Source: Centrapalus pauciflorus (taxonomy: Eukaryota > Streptophyta > Magnoliopsida > Asterales > Asteraceae). Taken from it: a DNA stretch of 64,000 nt. The stretch covers positions 62,001 through 126,000 of the forward strand of contig JAANYP010001777.1 in assembly GCA_020465985.1 (NCBI GenBank), read 5' to 3'. This document shows positions 35,301 through 47,470 of this stretch, one piece after another (the first letter of the stretch is position 1; each line of letters begins with the position of its first letter). Below the pieces are notes generated by a model. The model saw only the letters and a list, made by a program, of their open reading frames with translations. It was not told where the DNA came from and made no database searches. Position numbers and translations under genes: made by a program.

Positions 35301-36522
35301 GGATGAATGAAGTGGGTGATTGTGGAGAGGTGATGAGAGGTTCAGACTGGACAGGTTTAGAGACTGGGTCAGAAACAGGTGGGTTAACATGTTCCATAGT
35401 CTCAAGTGCCACAGAGGCACCAGCCACAGAGGCTTCAGGTTCAACGAATGAACCAGGGTGAGGAGCCTGCTCCCCCTCAGCCACAAAGGCTAAGAGTGCA
35501 GACTCAGACTGAGCTGTTTTGGCCTTCTTTTGCACAGGCCCAGCTTCAGTGGTTGCCATGGTCCTCTTAACAAGTTTGGACCTGGCTTTGGATTTTCTGT
35601 TGGGAGCAGCTTCTGGAACCACCCTCACAGCAGAGGGTCCTTCCACCAATCCTAACAACCTCCTCATTGGTGTGGACTGAGGAGGTTCATTTGGAAGAAC
35701 AGCAATGTAGAAAACTCTATTCCCTATCACAGGGAATGCAGCAGTATGAAGTAAAGGCTGAGAGTTGTACATGTGCTCACCACAAATGTGTCTGAATATG
35801 AGGCTCAGAAATCTGGGGTATCGAACAGCAGCTGGTCTTGGGTCCTGCTGCACCAGATTCCTCAAGTTCAGGAAGATCCACTTAGCCATGTCCAATGTAG
35901 TCCCATCCACCATCTGTAGGACTATTAGGATTTCATCACGGCTCAGTTAGTCAAATGAACCAACTTTGCTGCTGAAGCTCATCATCACTGAGGCAAACAG
36001 AAAGCTGTAGGTAGGAGACAAATCCTTCCTGTACAGCGTAGCTCCAATTTTGGGTTCTGCTACACCACAGAAGCGTAGCAAATTTCCCATTTGCTCATTT
36101 TCAGGCTGGGGCATGTCATATGAATCAACAATGGGCAGATGAAGAACCTCCCTAAGAAGATCAACAGTAATCTCAATGGTCTGAGTCCCATTGAGAATAG
36201 TCCCCTTGATGACTTTGGTGTTGGGGTTGTAGACACAAGTGTACCAAAACTCGTACACCATCTCTTGGTACAGGACACCAGGAGTAGCAGTCATGGCATA
36301 GTTCAACGGATGAACTGTTAAGAACTCCACCATTTGATCATAACCTTTCCCCACATAGTTATTGGGGATTGTGAGGTTTGCAATGTAGTTTGTGGGTTTG
36401 AGGGTTAGCATTGTGGTGACTGATGAATGTTTCTGCACATCATCACCAACAAATACTGGTAGGAAGGGGTTGTTTCTGTGAGACATTTTGAGAGTAGGGA
36501 AAGTAGCAGAAGCACAAGACAC
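32333..36522 (-). pseudogene. ORF3 of element B, about 1,390 codons with three stops and one frameshift
   Basis: It starts at ATG 36522 or at a nearby in-frame Met (MSHRNNPF). Pieces are 36522-35947 and 35913-35098 (same frame, one stop); then after a frameshift 34750-33611, 33379-32705 and 32686-32333 (same frame, single stops). The N-terminal part (about 1-260) includes TYSFLFASVMMSF and RYPRFLSLIFRHICGE, in line with the N-terminal domain of A and C. The middle is Ser/Thr/Pro/Gln-rich with a Ser/Leu-rich predicted coiled coil. The C-terminal part is Lys/Glu-rich helical, ending in a possible coiled coil. No signal peptide or membrane anchor is apparent. Function unknown; so little decay over such a length suggests recent constraint. 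Confidence 0.75.
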
Positions 36523-37138
36523 TTAGTCAAATTTTTAGGGTTCTTAGAAAGTTTATGGTAGTAGTGAGGAAGATGAAGATGTAACCGTATGAGGTATTTA
36601 TAGGATTTGAATGTGAGTGGGTATGAGAGAGAAGCATTTGGGCGGTTGATTTGAAAAGGTCGTTAACGGAAAACGGAACGGTTGTCCATGTCAGACCGTT
36701 TGTCAGACCACTTGAGCCCTTTTTAATCACTAACACACGTAACCCACATTATCCGCAGTAATTAAGTTAAATAAAAACAGAAATTAAGTAACTTAATTGT
36801 GTAGAAAGGTAATTAAAAACTGTTGGTCTAAGCTGCTCATTCTTCAAGCTGTTCCCTCAACCTGTTCAACCATGTAGGAACAGGTTGTGTCCAATAGCTG
36901 AGCAGGTTACAAGACAATGTCTTGTAAATCAGTGTGAGGGAATGAGCAGAGTGAAGAATGGACCATCAGAACAGGCTGGACGAGTAAACTGTTTTTGTTC
37001 AGCCTGTTGTATCTTCAAGCTGTTCAAGGATTTCAGAAAAATGGCTAAGTACATAACATGCAGAGCCTGTTCTGTCTAAGCTGTTCTGAGAAACTTGATC
37101 AGTGTGAGACATACAAAGTCTTAGACCTTTGAGGACAC
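36523..37138 (-). other. pol-ORF3 spacer of element B with TGTTC motifs
   Basis: 36530-36800 is plain 5' flank of ORF3. 36820-37090 holds many AAGCTGTTC, CCTGTTC and GAACAGG units like those in the B LTRs. It could carry promoter or processing signals for ORF3. No gene is seen. Confidence 0.6.
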
Positions 37139-40100
37139 TTAGTCACTTTTGTTTAACATGCCCAGCTTGCTGACAAGGTAATTAAACCTGGTTTCATCAA
37201 GAGGTTTGGTGAAAATGTCTGCAAGCTGTTCATTTGTGGAAATAAAACTTACCTCCACATTACCAAATGAATGTGATCCCTGATGAAGTGATGTCTGACT
37301 TCAATATGCTTTGTTCTTGAATGAAATACTGGATTGTTGGAAATGGCTATGGCACTTGTGTTATCACACAGAATAGGAATCTTCCTATACACAAGCCCAT
37401 AGTCTTCAAGCTGATGCTGCATCCACAGAATCTGCCCACAATAGCATCCAGCAGCAATGTACTCAGCTTCAGCAGTAGAAGTAGACACTGAGTTCTGCTT
37501 CTTGCTACACCAACTTATCAGCTTACCACCAAGGAGTTGACATCCACCTGTTGTGCTTTTCCTATCTAGCCTGCAGCCTGCAAAATCAGAATCTGAATAA
37601 CCTGTTAGTTCAAGGCTTGAGTCTTTGGGATACCAAAGACCCAAACCTGGTGTACCCTTCAGGTATCTGAAGATTCTTTTAACAGAAGCTAGATGAGATT
37701 CCTTTGGATCAGCTTGGAACCTAGCACACAAACAGGTTGCAAACATAATATCAGGTCTACTTGCAGTTAAATATAGCAAGCTCCCAATCATACCTCTGTA
37801 AGCTGTTACTGAAACAGCTTTGCCACTGGCGTCAGCATCCAATTTCACATTGGTTGCCATTGGGGTTTTAATAGGAGAACTTTGATCAAATTTGAACTTT
37901 TTCAAAAGATCTGAAGTGTACTTTCTTTGATTTATAAAAATTCCAGTTGAGGTTTGTTTAACCTGCAATCCTAAAAAGAAAGTTAGTTCTCCCATCATAC
38001 TCATTTCATATTTAGATTTCATGAGTAATGAAAAATTCTTGCATAACTGCTCATTAGTAGAACCAAATATTATGTCATCCACATAAATTTGAACAAGCAT
38101 AATATCAGACTTCACCTTCTTTATGAATAGTGTGGTATCCACTTTACCTCTGGAGTACCCATTGCTCATAAGGAATTCAGTAAGAGTGTCATACGAAGCT
38201 CTAGGGGCTTGTTTGAGACCATAGAGTGCTTTGTCCAACTTATAGACAAAGCCTGGATATTGTTCATTTTCAAAACCTGGAGGCTGCTTGACATAAACTT
38301 CTTCTTGCAGTTTCCCATTCGAAAATGCACTCTTCACATCCATTTGAAATACCTTAATGCTCTTATGAGCAGCGTAGGCTAGATACAAACGAATTGCTTC
38401 TAGCCTGGCCACAGGAGCAAATGTCTCATCATAGTCAATTTCTTCATCCTGTCTATAACCCTGAGCAACCAGTCTTGCCTTATTTCTTATGACATGACCT
38501 TCCTCATCCATCTTATTCCTGAAAACCCATTTAGTGCCAATTATATTTTTACCTTTAGGTGCAGGGACCAACTTCCATACCTTGTTTCTCTCAAACTGAT
38601 TGAGTTCTTCTTGCATGGCAGTGATCCAATTGGCATCTTTTAGTGCTTCATCCACTTTTTTTGGCTCCATTAGTGAAACAAAACTAGAGAACATACAGAA
38701 GTTCCCTAAGCTGTCCCACCTTGTTTGTACGCCTTTGTTGATGTCACCAATTATTTGATCATTGGGGTGACATCTGATCCACTTAGGATCATTCTTCAAT
38801 GATGATTCTCCTGAGTTATCAGCAGCTTCAGCAGGTCCTGTTGAACAGCTCTCAAGATTTTCAGACACACTGTTGTCCTGAGCCTGCTCACTTGTTGAAC
38901 ATGACTGACCACTGTTAAACATATCAGCAGAGGAACCAGGAAAATCAGCATTGATAGGTTCAGGACATGCAGTTGTAATTAGGTCAGTACACTTATTCAC
39001 ACAGGGTGTATTGACATAATCATCATCATGCCCATCATGATTAACAGGTTCCACACTAGGTGTTGTGGAAGCTTTTGAGTCCTCTTCACTGTTTGAATGC
39101 ATCAGATCTTCAAAGTTTAATTCTCCTGAAACTGATTCAGGAACAGCTTTGGTGGAAGCATTCTTGGACTCTTCAAAGGTGACATTGATAGATTCATCTA
39201 TCACCTTTCTTTTGTTGTTGTACACTCTGTAGGCTTTAGAGATAGCAGAGTAGCCAATAAACACACCTTCATCAGCTTTTGTTTCAAACTTTTCCAGTTG
39301 GTCCCTTTGATTCAAAATGAAGCAGGGACAACCAAACACATGGAAGTAACTGACATTTGGTTTCCTCCCTTTGAGCAGCTCATAGGGGGTCTTGTTGAAC
39401 CTTTTCACCACTAAGGATCTGTTTTGGGTGAAGCAGGCAGTGTTAACAGCTTCAGCCCAGAATGATGAAGGTAAACCAGATGCACACATCATGGTTCTAG
39501 CAGCTTCAATGAGAGTTCTGTTTCTCCTTTCAGCAACTCCATTTTGTTGTGGAGTTCTTACAGCTGAAAAGTTTTGAGTGATTCCTTTCTCTTCACAGAA
39601 GTCCTCAAGAGTACTGTTTCTGAATTCAGTACCATGATCAGTTCTAAGCTGCTTTACTTGGGCAGAGTTCAGCATTTCCATCTTTTTCACAAATCCAATA
39701 ATTTCTCTAGCAGCCTCTCCTTTGCTCTTCAAGAAGATAACCCATGTGTACCTGGAGAACTCATCAACCATTACTAGAGTGTATCTTCTTCCTCCTAGAC
39801 TTGGGACATTAACAGGTCCAAACAAGTCCATATGGATTAAGAAGAGAGGAGTATCAATAGAGAAGTTATGTTTGGATTTAAATGATGATTTCCTCTGCTT
39901 GGCTTTCTCACAAGCTGTGCAGAGTTTTCTTTAACAAAGGTCATAGAAGGCAAACCTGTCACCAACTCTTTCTTACAGAGTTTGTTGATGTTCTTGAAGT
40001 TCAGGTGTGACAGCCTTTTGTGCCATAACCAGTTTAAGTCTGCATTGTTCTTGTGAGAAAACAGGTTTCAGTTGTGGGATCAGCAGATTGCATGTCCACA

Positions 40101-40468
40101 ACACATACACCTTTCTTTCGTTGAGCACACAGCACAAGTTTGCATTGGGGATCAATTATGTAACCCAGGTGCTCATCAAAGTTAACCTTATAGCCAGCAT
40201 CACACAGTTGACTTATGCTCACAAGGTTATGTTTTAGCCCAACCACATAGGCTACTCTTTTGAACACTGCAGCACCAGCTTTAAGAGTTCCATATCCCTC
40301 AGTGGATCCCTGTACATTGTCACCAAATGTGACTTTTGTCCCTTTTTCAGGCCTAAGATCACTCAGCAGGTCCTCACAACCTGTCATGTGCCCTGAGCAG
40401 CCACTGTCCAAGTACCAAACCTGGGATGGTTGTTTTTCCTGCAGAGTGATAAGAAGAATATTAGTCAT
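37139..40468 (-). pseudogene. Element B pol: protease, integrase, RT, RNase H (frameshifted)
   Basis: Protease DSGCSGHMTG lies near the start of the 40468-40034 ORF. The GAG-pre-integrase zinc region around 40030-39850 is broken across frames. The 860-codon ORF 39831-37249 holds the integrase triad (Asp in MDLFGP, Asp in RTDHGTEF, Glu in QQNGVAERRNRT), RT with VFQMDVKSAF and YVDDIIFGS, and RNase H with YSDSDFAGC and STAEAEYIAAGC. A frameshift near 37255 moves the last part (QLADIFTKPLDETRFNYL) into another frame, ending at 37139. All visible catalytic motifs are intact; only two or three shifts separate it from one open frame. Confidence 0.9.
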
Positions 40469-43207
40469 TTTTAGGGGAACTCATCACAGAGATGAGTTCT
40501 CCTACTTCATCAACATTTGTTGATGGGTTTGTGATGTCAACACTTATAATCCCTATTTGAATGGTATCAGTTTGGATACCACTCTCATTGACTGAGATGT
40601 TTTCAACACTGTTTATGTTAGCAGTGAGGGAACCATCAGAGTCAGCAGGCCTCATGTCCTCAGTTTCAGGACAGTCTTTGGCCAGATGTGTCTTCATTCC
40701 ACATTTATAACATTTTCTCCTTTTAGCATTTTTGGAAGAAGACCTTTCAGAAACACATTCTGAGTTGTTTCTGTTGATTTCATCAGCAGGTTTAGCAAAC
40801 TTATTACTTTTTGATGAATCAACAGCTTGAGTGGAAAGTTCAATAGCGACACCTTTGCCTGTCTCTTCTTTCCTCTTTTTAGGTGGGCAGATGTCAAAGA
40901 TAGGAAGCTTAATTGGCTTTTGAACTTCCACAGGTTTAGGAAACTTATTCCCAGATCTCTCAGGCTGAGCAATGGCTTTGCCTTTGTCCTTCCTGAGATG
41001 TGATTGATGTTGCCTATCAACATAATCATTGTTTCTGTTTTGAAAGACTTATTTTTATTTAAAACCAATTTACCACTATGATTAGAAAACTTATTTAAAA
41101 TCACAGTAGGTTTGCTTTCAACTTGAGACTTACTCTTGTTAAAGACAGACTGCTTACCTTTTGAAAACGTATTTTCAAAATGTTCAGCATTAAAAGGATT
41201 AGTATGCCTTTTTACATCAGCTTTAGACCCAAAGCCTGTTTTGTCAACAGGTTTGGTGTCCACAGCTGCAGTTTGGACATGCTTTCCTTTCTTTTGCTTG
41301 TGTGAATCAGCAGAGCACTTAGCAAGCTTATTTGATGGAAAACTCATTTCATCAGCAGCTTTTGAGCTAGGTTCACACGAGCTGTCAGTGTTTTGAGGAC
41401 TGACAAACCTGTTTGTTGAGATTAATTTACCATTCACTTTTTGAATAAAAGTGTTTGGAAGCTCACCAAGAGTGGACAAGTCTTCTTTTATATTATTAAC
41501 CTCAACAATGGAAGCCGCTGTGTCAAGATCCCCTCCAAGATAGGCTTGGATTTGTGCAGGAATCTACTGACTTATGCAGTGGCTGACTTTTTGTGCAGAT
41601 TGGCACCAAGAGTCAACTATCTTTTGAAGCTTAGCATGTTTTATATCTGTTTCTCTCTTTTCTTCCAGTAAAATGGAACTGATGTGTTTTAATTCATCAA
41701 GCTCAGCTTCCAACTTATGGAAACTGTCCAGTTTACTAGATTTTGTTTCAATATCAGCTTTAAGCTTAGAGATTTCAGATAATAAAACAGCATGCTTCTC
41801 AACAGCAGCTTTCAGATCAACAAGCATATATTCAAACATTTTAACTTTTTCTTCAGAACTGTAATCCATAAAATTTTGTACCTTATACATCATTGTAGGG
41901 TTCCAGTTCTCCAAGCTGCTAAAAGCTTCAGCTTCAGCAGAGATCCTGTTTGAAGTTGCTTGATGGGACATCAGTATTGGCCATTAGACAGTTATTGTCT
42001 TCTTCATCAGATTATGAATCAGACTCCTCCGAGTCACAAGTCTCTGCCATAAGTCCCTTTTGCCGGTTGGAAACCACTGAGTTTTCCAACTTTCTCAGCT
42101 TAGCCATAGCCATAAGGTACTTAACCCTATAGCCATCATCCCTGTTTGTCTTGTATGGTTTGGATGACTGACCAACAGCTTTTGACACACAGTCAGCTGC
42201 TATATGGCCAGTCTTGCCACATTTGAAGCACTCAGCTTTGGTCTTGTCAAATGCTTTCTTTTTTACAGCATTTGAGCTTCCCTGTAGCATGTTTCTTCCA
42301 AACCTTTTCTTGTTGAACCTTTTGACAAGCATGGCTATCATCTGCTCATCATCCAGTTCAACACTATCTGCATTGTCTTCCTCATTAGACATTTCCTTCT
42401 TATCATCAGCCTGTTGATCAGGTTGAGTGAACACATCACTCACTTGATTTACAGGTTGTCTCACACTGGCCACAAAGGCTGCACCTTTCTTAGATATTTC
42501 CAAGGCATTTCTCTTCTTTTGCCTTGATTGCTCATCATTCAGTAAGGATCCATATAAGTTAACAAGATCCATACTTCTGATGGTACCTGAATTCCTTAAA
42601 ATTGTAGAAAAATAATTCCGTTCTTCAGGCAGAACATCTAAGAACTTGTTTACCAAAGTCAGGCTGTCCTTGGTGATCCCAACAACTTTGAGATCATTTA
42701 CAAGAGCAGTTTACCTGGTGTAGGTTTCAATGAGAGTCTCCTTTGGTTTTGCAAAGAAGAGTTCTTACTGTCTAACAAGATTATTAATCCTGTTGTCAAG
42801 TGTGATTGTGGGTCCATCATAGACGGTACACAAAGTATCCCACATCTCCTTGGCAGTCTTCATCTTCTCAACCTGTTTGAACACATCATCAGGTAGAGAG
42901 ATGACCAGGTTGTTTCTGGACTTTGCATCAAGAGCCACCAGTCTTTTGTCTTCATCAGACCATTGAGCTTTTGCTTCTCAAATGTTCTGATTTCAGGAGC
43001 AGCTCCTTCAACAGCAAGAGTTATAGTTGTAACAAAGGTTGGCACATAGGGACCCTCCATTACAATCTCTGGTAGTTGTACATCCAGATTCTCTAAGTAC
43101 AGCATCATTCTGCACTTCCAACCAGAAAAGTTCTGATGATTGAACTTTGGAGGTTTGCCCATTGAGCCATTGTCATAGTATGAGGAACTTGCAGCACTGT
43201 TGTCCAT
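40461..43207 (-). pseudogene. Element B gag and linker, frameshifted
   Basis: It starts at ATG 43207, 49 bp after the PBS. The N-terminal gag domain (GKPPKFNHQNFSGWKCRMMLYL) shifts frame near 42900 and resumes at 42656. A CCHC knuckle, CFKCGKTGHIAADC, is at about 42205. A coiled-coil linker follows (41971-41564), then a Lys/Ser-rich stretch and a second knuckle, CYKCGMKTHLAKDC, at about 40690. Two widely spaced knuckles occur in some Sireviruses. At least three frame changes are present. Confidence 0.85.
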
Positions 43208-43255
43208 GGAAACTTTGGGAGAATGAGAGATCTAGAATGACACACACTCTAAACT

Positions 43256-43267
43256 GCTCTGATACCA
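43256..43267 (-). other. Primer-binding site of element B
   Basis: GCTCTGATACCA on the + strand is TGGTATCAGAGC on the element strand, two bases inside the 5' LTR. Confidence 0.92.
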
Positions 43268-43269
43268 GT

Positions 43270-44398
43270 TGTAGGTCCCAAAAGATATCCCAAGTATATA
43301 CCCTTAAGCTGTAGAGGGGGGGTGAATACAGCTCTTTAAAAACTACACACAGTTTTCTCAATGTTTGTATGTATTATCAACAAATGTTAATTACAAACAA
43401 GCTTGAATGTGAAAAGGTTCAAGCTGAGATGACAGATACAACAGTATGTTTAACTAGTCTAAGACTGACTTAAACTAATTACAATGAATACACTCACTAA
43501 GAATCACTCACTGTGTTTACAAGACTCTGAGGAACAGCTTGAATAAGAACAGCTTAGACACTGGGCACTGTTTTATTCCAGCAGACTTCCATGCATGAAA
43601 GACTCACTTTGAATGCACGTTCACTCTTGATTTCAGCACTTAGCTTTTTGGCTTAATCTTTCAATCCTTGGAAGTTTCTTTTTATACTCAATCAGAGGAT
43701 CTAGTGAAGCTTCTTCATTGGACGGAATGAAAAAGGAGAAGTCTTGTTGAAAAGACAACATAAACGTTTCTGCACTTTTCTGAAAAGCAGACTTGTCTTC
43801 ATGTGGGCAGATTTTTTGTCTTTTCACTTTGTCTTCTGTTGCATTGCCTTTAACTAAATAAGGAATGTCAACTTTGTGTTTTTCTTCCTTTGTAAAGGCC
43901 TATTTTGATATAAGAAAAAGGTCTGTCACCCTTTTTCAAATATCCTTTTGTCTTCATGTAACAGAACAGCTTGGGCAGGCTGAGCAGTTCTGAATTCCAC
44001 TTTGTCTTCGACTTTGTAAACTGATCTTGTAGTCAAAAACAATACATGAGGACTTGGAAACATATTCCATAAAGTGTTTAGCCTGTTCACAAAGAACAGG
44101 TTCTGTTCACAAAGAACAGAACACTTGTAAACTGCCCAAGCTGCTCACCAGTGTAGAGCAGCGTAGACAGTTTATGTCCAACCTGTTCAGCAGACTGAAC
44201 AGCTTGGGCAAAACTGCCTTTGTTGCAACACATGCAATACATAGAACAGCTTTAGGCTGTTATTGCAAATCATTTTCAGGTTTCAATAAGGCATATAACA
44301 GGCCTTAAATTCAACCTTCAAAAGCATCAACAGGTTTGATTAATAATCTCCCCCTCAGATGTAGAACAGGTTTGACTGAGGCCTTTTTGTGCCTAACA
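43270..44398 (-). repeat. 5' LTR of element B
   Basis: TGTAGGTCCC to TGCCTAACA, 1129 bp, matching 30850-31985. The 84-codon ORF in each LTR (44054 and 31641) is conserved only because the LTRs are copies. Confidence 0.92.
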
Positions 44399-47300
44399 AA
44401 AATGGTACCGAATGTCAATGTGTTTTGTTTTTGAATGTTGCACCGGATTTGATGCAATAGCTATTGCGCTCTGAGAATCATAGTAGATAGGTATTTTCTG
44501 TGGTGTAAACCCGTAATCTCGCAGTTGGCTTTTCATCCACAACACCTGAGAACAGCATGATGATACAGCAACGTATTCTGCTTCAGCTGTAGACAATGAA
44601 ACGCAGTGTTGTTTATTGGATGACCTGCATACGGGTTTGTCGCCTAAGAATTGTATTGCTCCAAACATACTTTTTCTGTCCATCTTATCACCTGCGTGAT
44701 CAGCGTCAGAAAAAGCAGTTAGATTGAATGATGATTCTCTGGGATACCACAAACCAAGGTTTGGGGTTCCCTTGAGATATCTTAAAATTCTTTTTGCAGC
44801 TGTTAAATTTAATTCTTTAGGATTCGCCTGATATCTAGCACACACACATGTAGCATACATAATATCCGGTCTACTTGCTGTTAAATACATTAATGACCCA
44901 ATTATACCTCGATATTGAGTCACATCTACAGGTTTCCCCGAAATGTCCTCATCGAGATTTGACTTTGAATCCGGAGCCATGGGAGTTTTCATAGGAGTAC
45001 TGTTAACCATGTTAAATTTCTTTAACATGTCTTGTATATATTTTGACTGATTGATAAAAATACCATTAGCCATTTGTTTAACTTGTAATCCAAAGAAAAA
45101 AATTATTTCTCCATCATGCTCATTTTGAATTTTTGGGACATTAAAAATGTGAATTTCTTACAAAATTCAGGATTTGTAGACCCAAATATTATGTCATCTA
45201 CATATATTTGTATTACTATAATATCCGGCCCCTGACGTTTTATAAACAAGGTTGTGTCAACTGCACCTTTGTTGAATCCACATTTAACAGATTTGTTGAA
45301 AGTGCATCATACCAAGCACGCGGTGCTTGTTTAAGGCCATACATTGACTTGTCTAAAATATATACATGATCAGGTTTCGAAGGATCAGTAAAGCCTTCGG
45401 GCTGATATGTATATACTTCATTAGTTAGTTCCTCGTTTAAAAACGCGGTTTTAACATCCATTTGATAAACAGTAAAGTTTTTGTGAGCGGCAAAAGCTAA
45501 AAACATTCTAAATTGCTTCTGTTCGTGCAACTGGTGCAAACGTTTCATCGTAGTCAATCCCTTCCTATTGACTGTATCCTTTGGCAACGATGCGAGCTTT
45601 ATTGCGAATGATTACTCCATGTTCGTCCTTCTTGTTTTTAAAGATCCACTCCGTGCCAATGATGGATATGTTTTTAGGGCGCTCAACAAGTCTCCAGACC
45701 TTTAACTGTTCGAACTGATTCAGTTCTTCTTGCATCGCAACAATCTAATCAGCATCCAGAAGTGCTTCTTTCACATTCTTAGGCTCTATTTTTCTTAGAA
45801 AATTTGAAAATAGGCACTCGTTTATTGTGGCTCTTCTGGTTTGGACTGAATCAGATGGATCACCATTAATGTTTTCTATTGGGTGATTTCTCGTCCACTT
45901 GAAAGTATATGAATATGGTTCTATGTGGTCTTGATTGGGATTACGGTCTAAGTATGTAGGTCGGGGGGTTACTTCAGATGTATTTGGTAGGGTATCTGAG
46001 TTAGGAGCTTCTGAATGTTCGGATGTTAAGGGGGTTTCAGAAGATTCTGGAGGTTCAATGGGTTGTGCACTTTCAGTTGGCAAGTGCACATCTGTTGTTG
46101 AGGCTTCTCCAGTTTCTTCTGATACTTGTTGATGAGAATGATCAGAGACTACGACAGGATCTTCAGTAATCCTGTCAGGCACCAAATTTAGAACATTAGT
46201 TTTAGGCTTCTCAAAGTAGTCTTCATAAAAATTCTCAAACAATTTATGTAATTCAGAATTTTCAGCATTCTGTTCAGGTGACTCCATTGAAGTCTGCTTG
46301 TTAGGTTCGGGTCCTGAACTGGTGTGTTCAGAAGCCATTACCACTCCTTCATCAAATTTGACGTTGACGCTCTCGTTGACTGTCTTGGTTCGCTTGTTGT
46401 AGACACGGAAAGCGACTGACTCCTTTGTATAGCTGATGAATATTCCTTCATCTGCCTTGTGATTAAACTTTACAAGGTTGTCTTTGTTGTTTAGAATAAA
46501 GCATCTGAATCCAAAGACATGGAAAAATTTAATATTAGGTATTCGTTTATTTATTAATTAATAAGGGGTCTTTCGGAATCTTTATTGATGATTGAACGAT
46601 TCTGTGTGAAACAAGCTGTTGCAACTGCTTCGGCCCATAAGAATAACGGTAGATTTGAATACGCCAGCATCGTCCTAGCTGATTCCACTAGTGTCCGATT
46701 TCTTCGTTCAACGATACCGTTCTGTTGTGGAGTTCTACTGCTGAGAACTGATGTGTGATTCCTACAGAATTCAAAAATGATTCAAGCGATTTGTTCTTGA
46801 ATTCTGTTCCGTTATCTGAGCGGATTGATTGAATTGTAAGTTGCAACTTCACTTTAATTTTCCGGATGAAGTCTATGATGATTTCGGTCGAATCTGATTT
46901 GGTCCTCAGGAAGAAAACCCATGTGTACCGTGAATAGTCGTCAACTATCACCAATACGTATCTTTTCTTATTAATGCTTTGTACTCTCATTGGTCCACAC
47001 AAATCCATATGTAGTAATTCCAGTGCTCTCGTTGATGAGTGTTCGGATGTGAAAGGCGACGATTCCATAGCCATGTTGTTTTAGATGTAGCTTTTAACAG
47101 TAAGCAGACATCTTTCTTTAGATTAATAGAGGCTAAGTCAATGGAGTACAAATTGGTTTTCCTGTTTCCTGCTAGTATTTCTTTACCTTCCCCGGATCTG
47201 ATGCTGCACCGATTGGCTTTGAAATTGACTTCCAATCCTTTATCACACGGCTGTCCAATGCTAAACAAATTATGTCCAAGACCATCAACGTAGAAAACCT

Positions 47301-47470
47301 TCTGAATGGTAATTTTGTCATATGCGAGACTCCCGTATCCTTTGATCGGACAAAACTGATCATTTCCAAATCTGACCGTCCCACAGAACTTTTCTACAAA
47401 GTTCGTGAGTGTGTCTCTTTGTCCGGTCATATGCTTCGAACATCCGGAGTCAAGATACCATACATGGTTT
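44399..47470 (-). pseudogene. Element A pol: protease, integrase, RT, RNase H (multiply frameshifted)
   Basis: Protease core DSGCSKHMTG is at 47430-47457. The GAG-pre-integrase region LWNRRLSHPNTH is near 47080. Integrase has Asp in LHMDLCGPM and Asp in RSDNGTEF; a frameshift near 46730 precedes the Glu-bearing QNGIVERRNRT. A Ser/Glu-rich linker spans 46344-45745. RT pieces are VYQMDVKTAFL and LKQAPRAWYDA (45587-45240), with YVDDIIFGS near 45190 in another frame. RNase H has FSDADHAGD and STAEAEYVAVSSCC (45073-44399). The end of the protein lies at 30849-30704 beyond element B. Too many breaks to be functional. Confidence 0.9.

Larger units (their letters stand above)
30850..44398 (-). mobile_element. 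Sirevirus-like copia element B, inserted in element A's RNase H
   Basis: TSD AAAAT is at 30845-30849 and 44399-44403. On the minus strand the order is 5' LTR (44398-43270), PBS, gag, linker, protease, integrase, RT and RNase H, a spacer with TGTTC motifs, a very large ORF3, PPT and 3' LTR (31985-30850). Total 13,549 bp. The LTRs (1136 and 1129 bp) differ at few positions apart from a G-run length change. The reading frames are long but carry several frameshifts and isolated stops. Confidence 0.92.
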
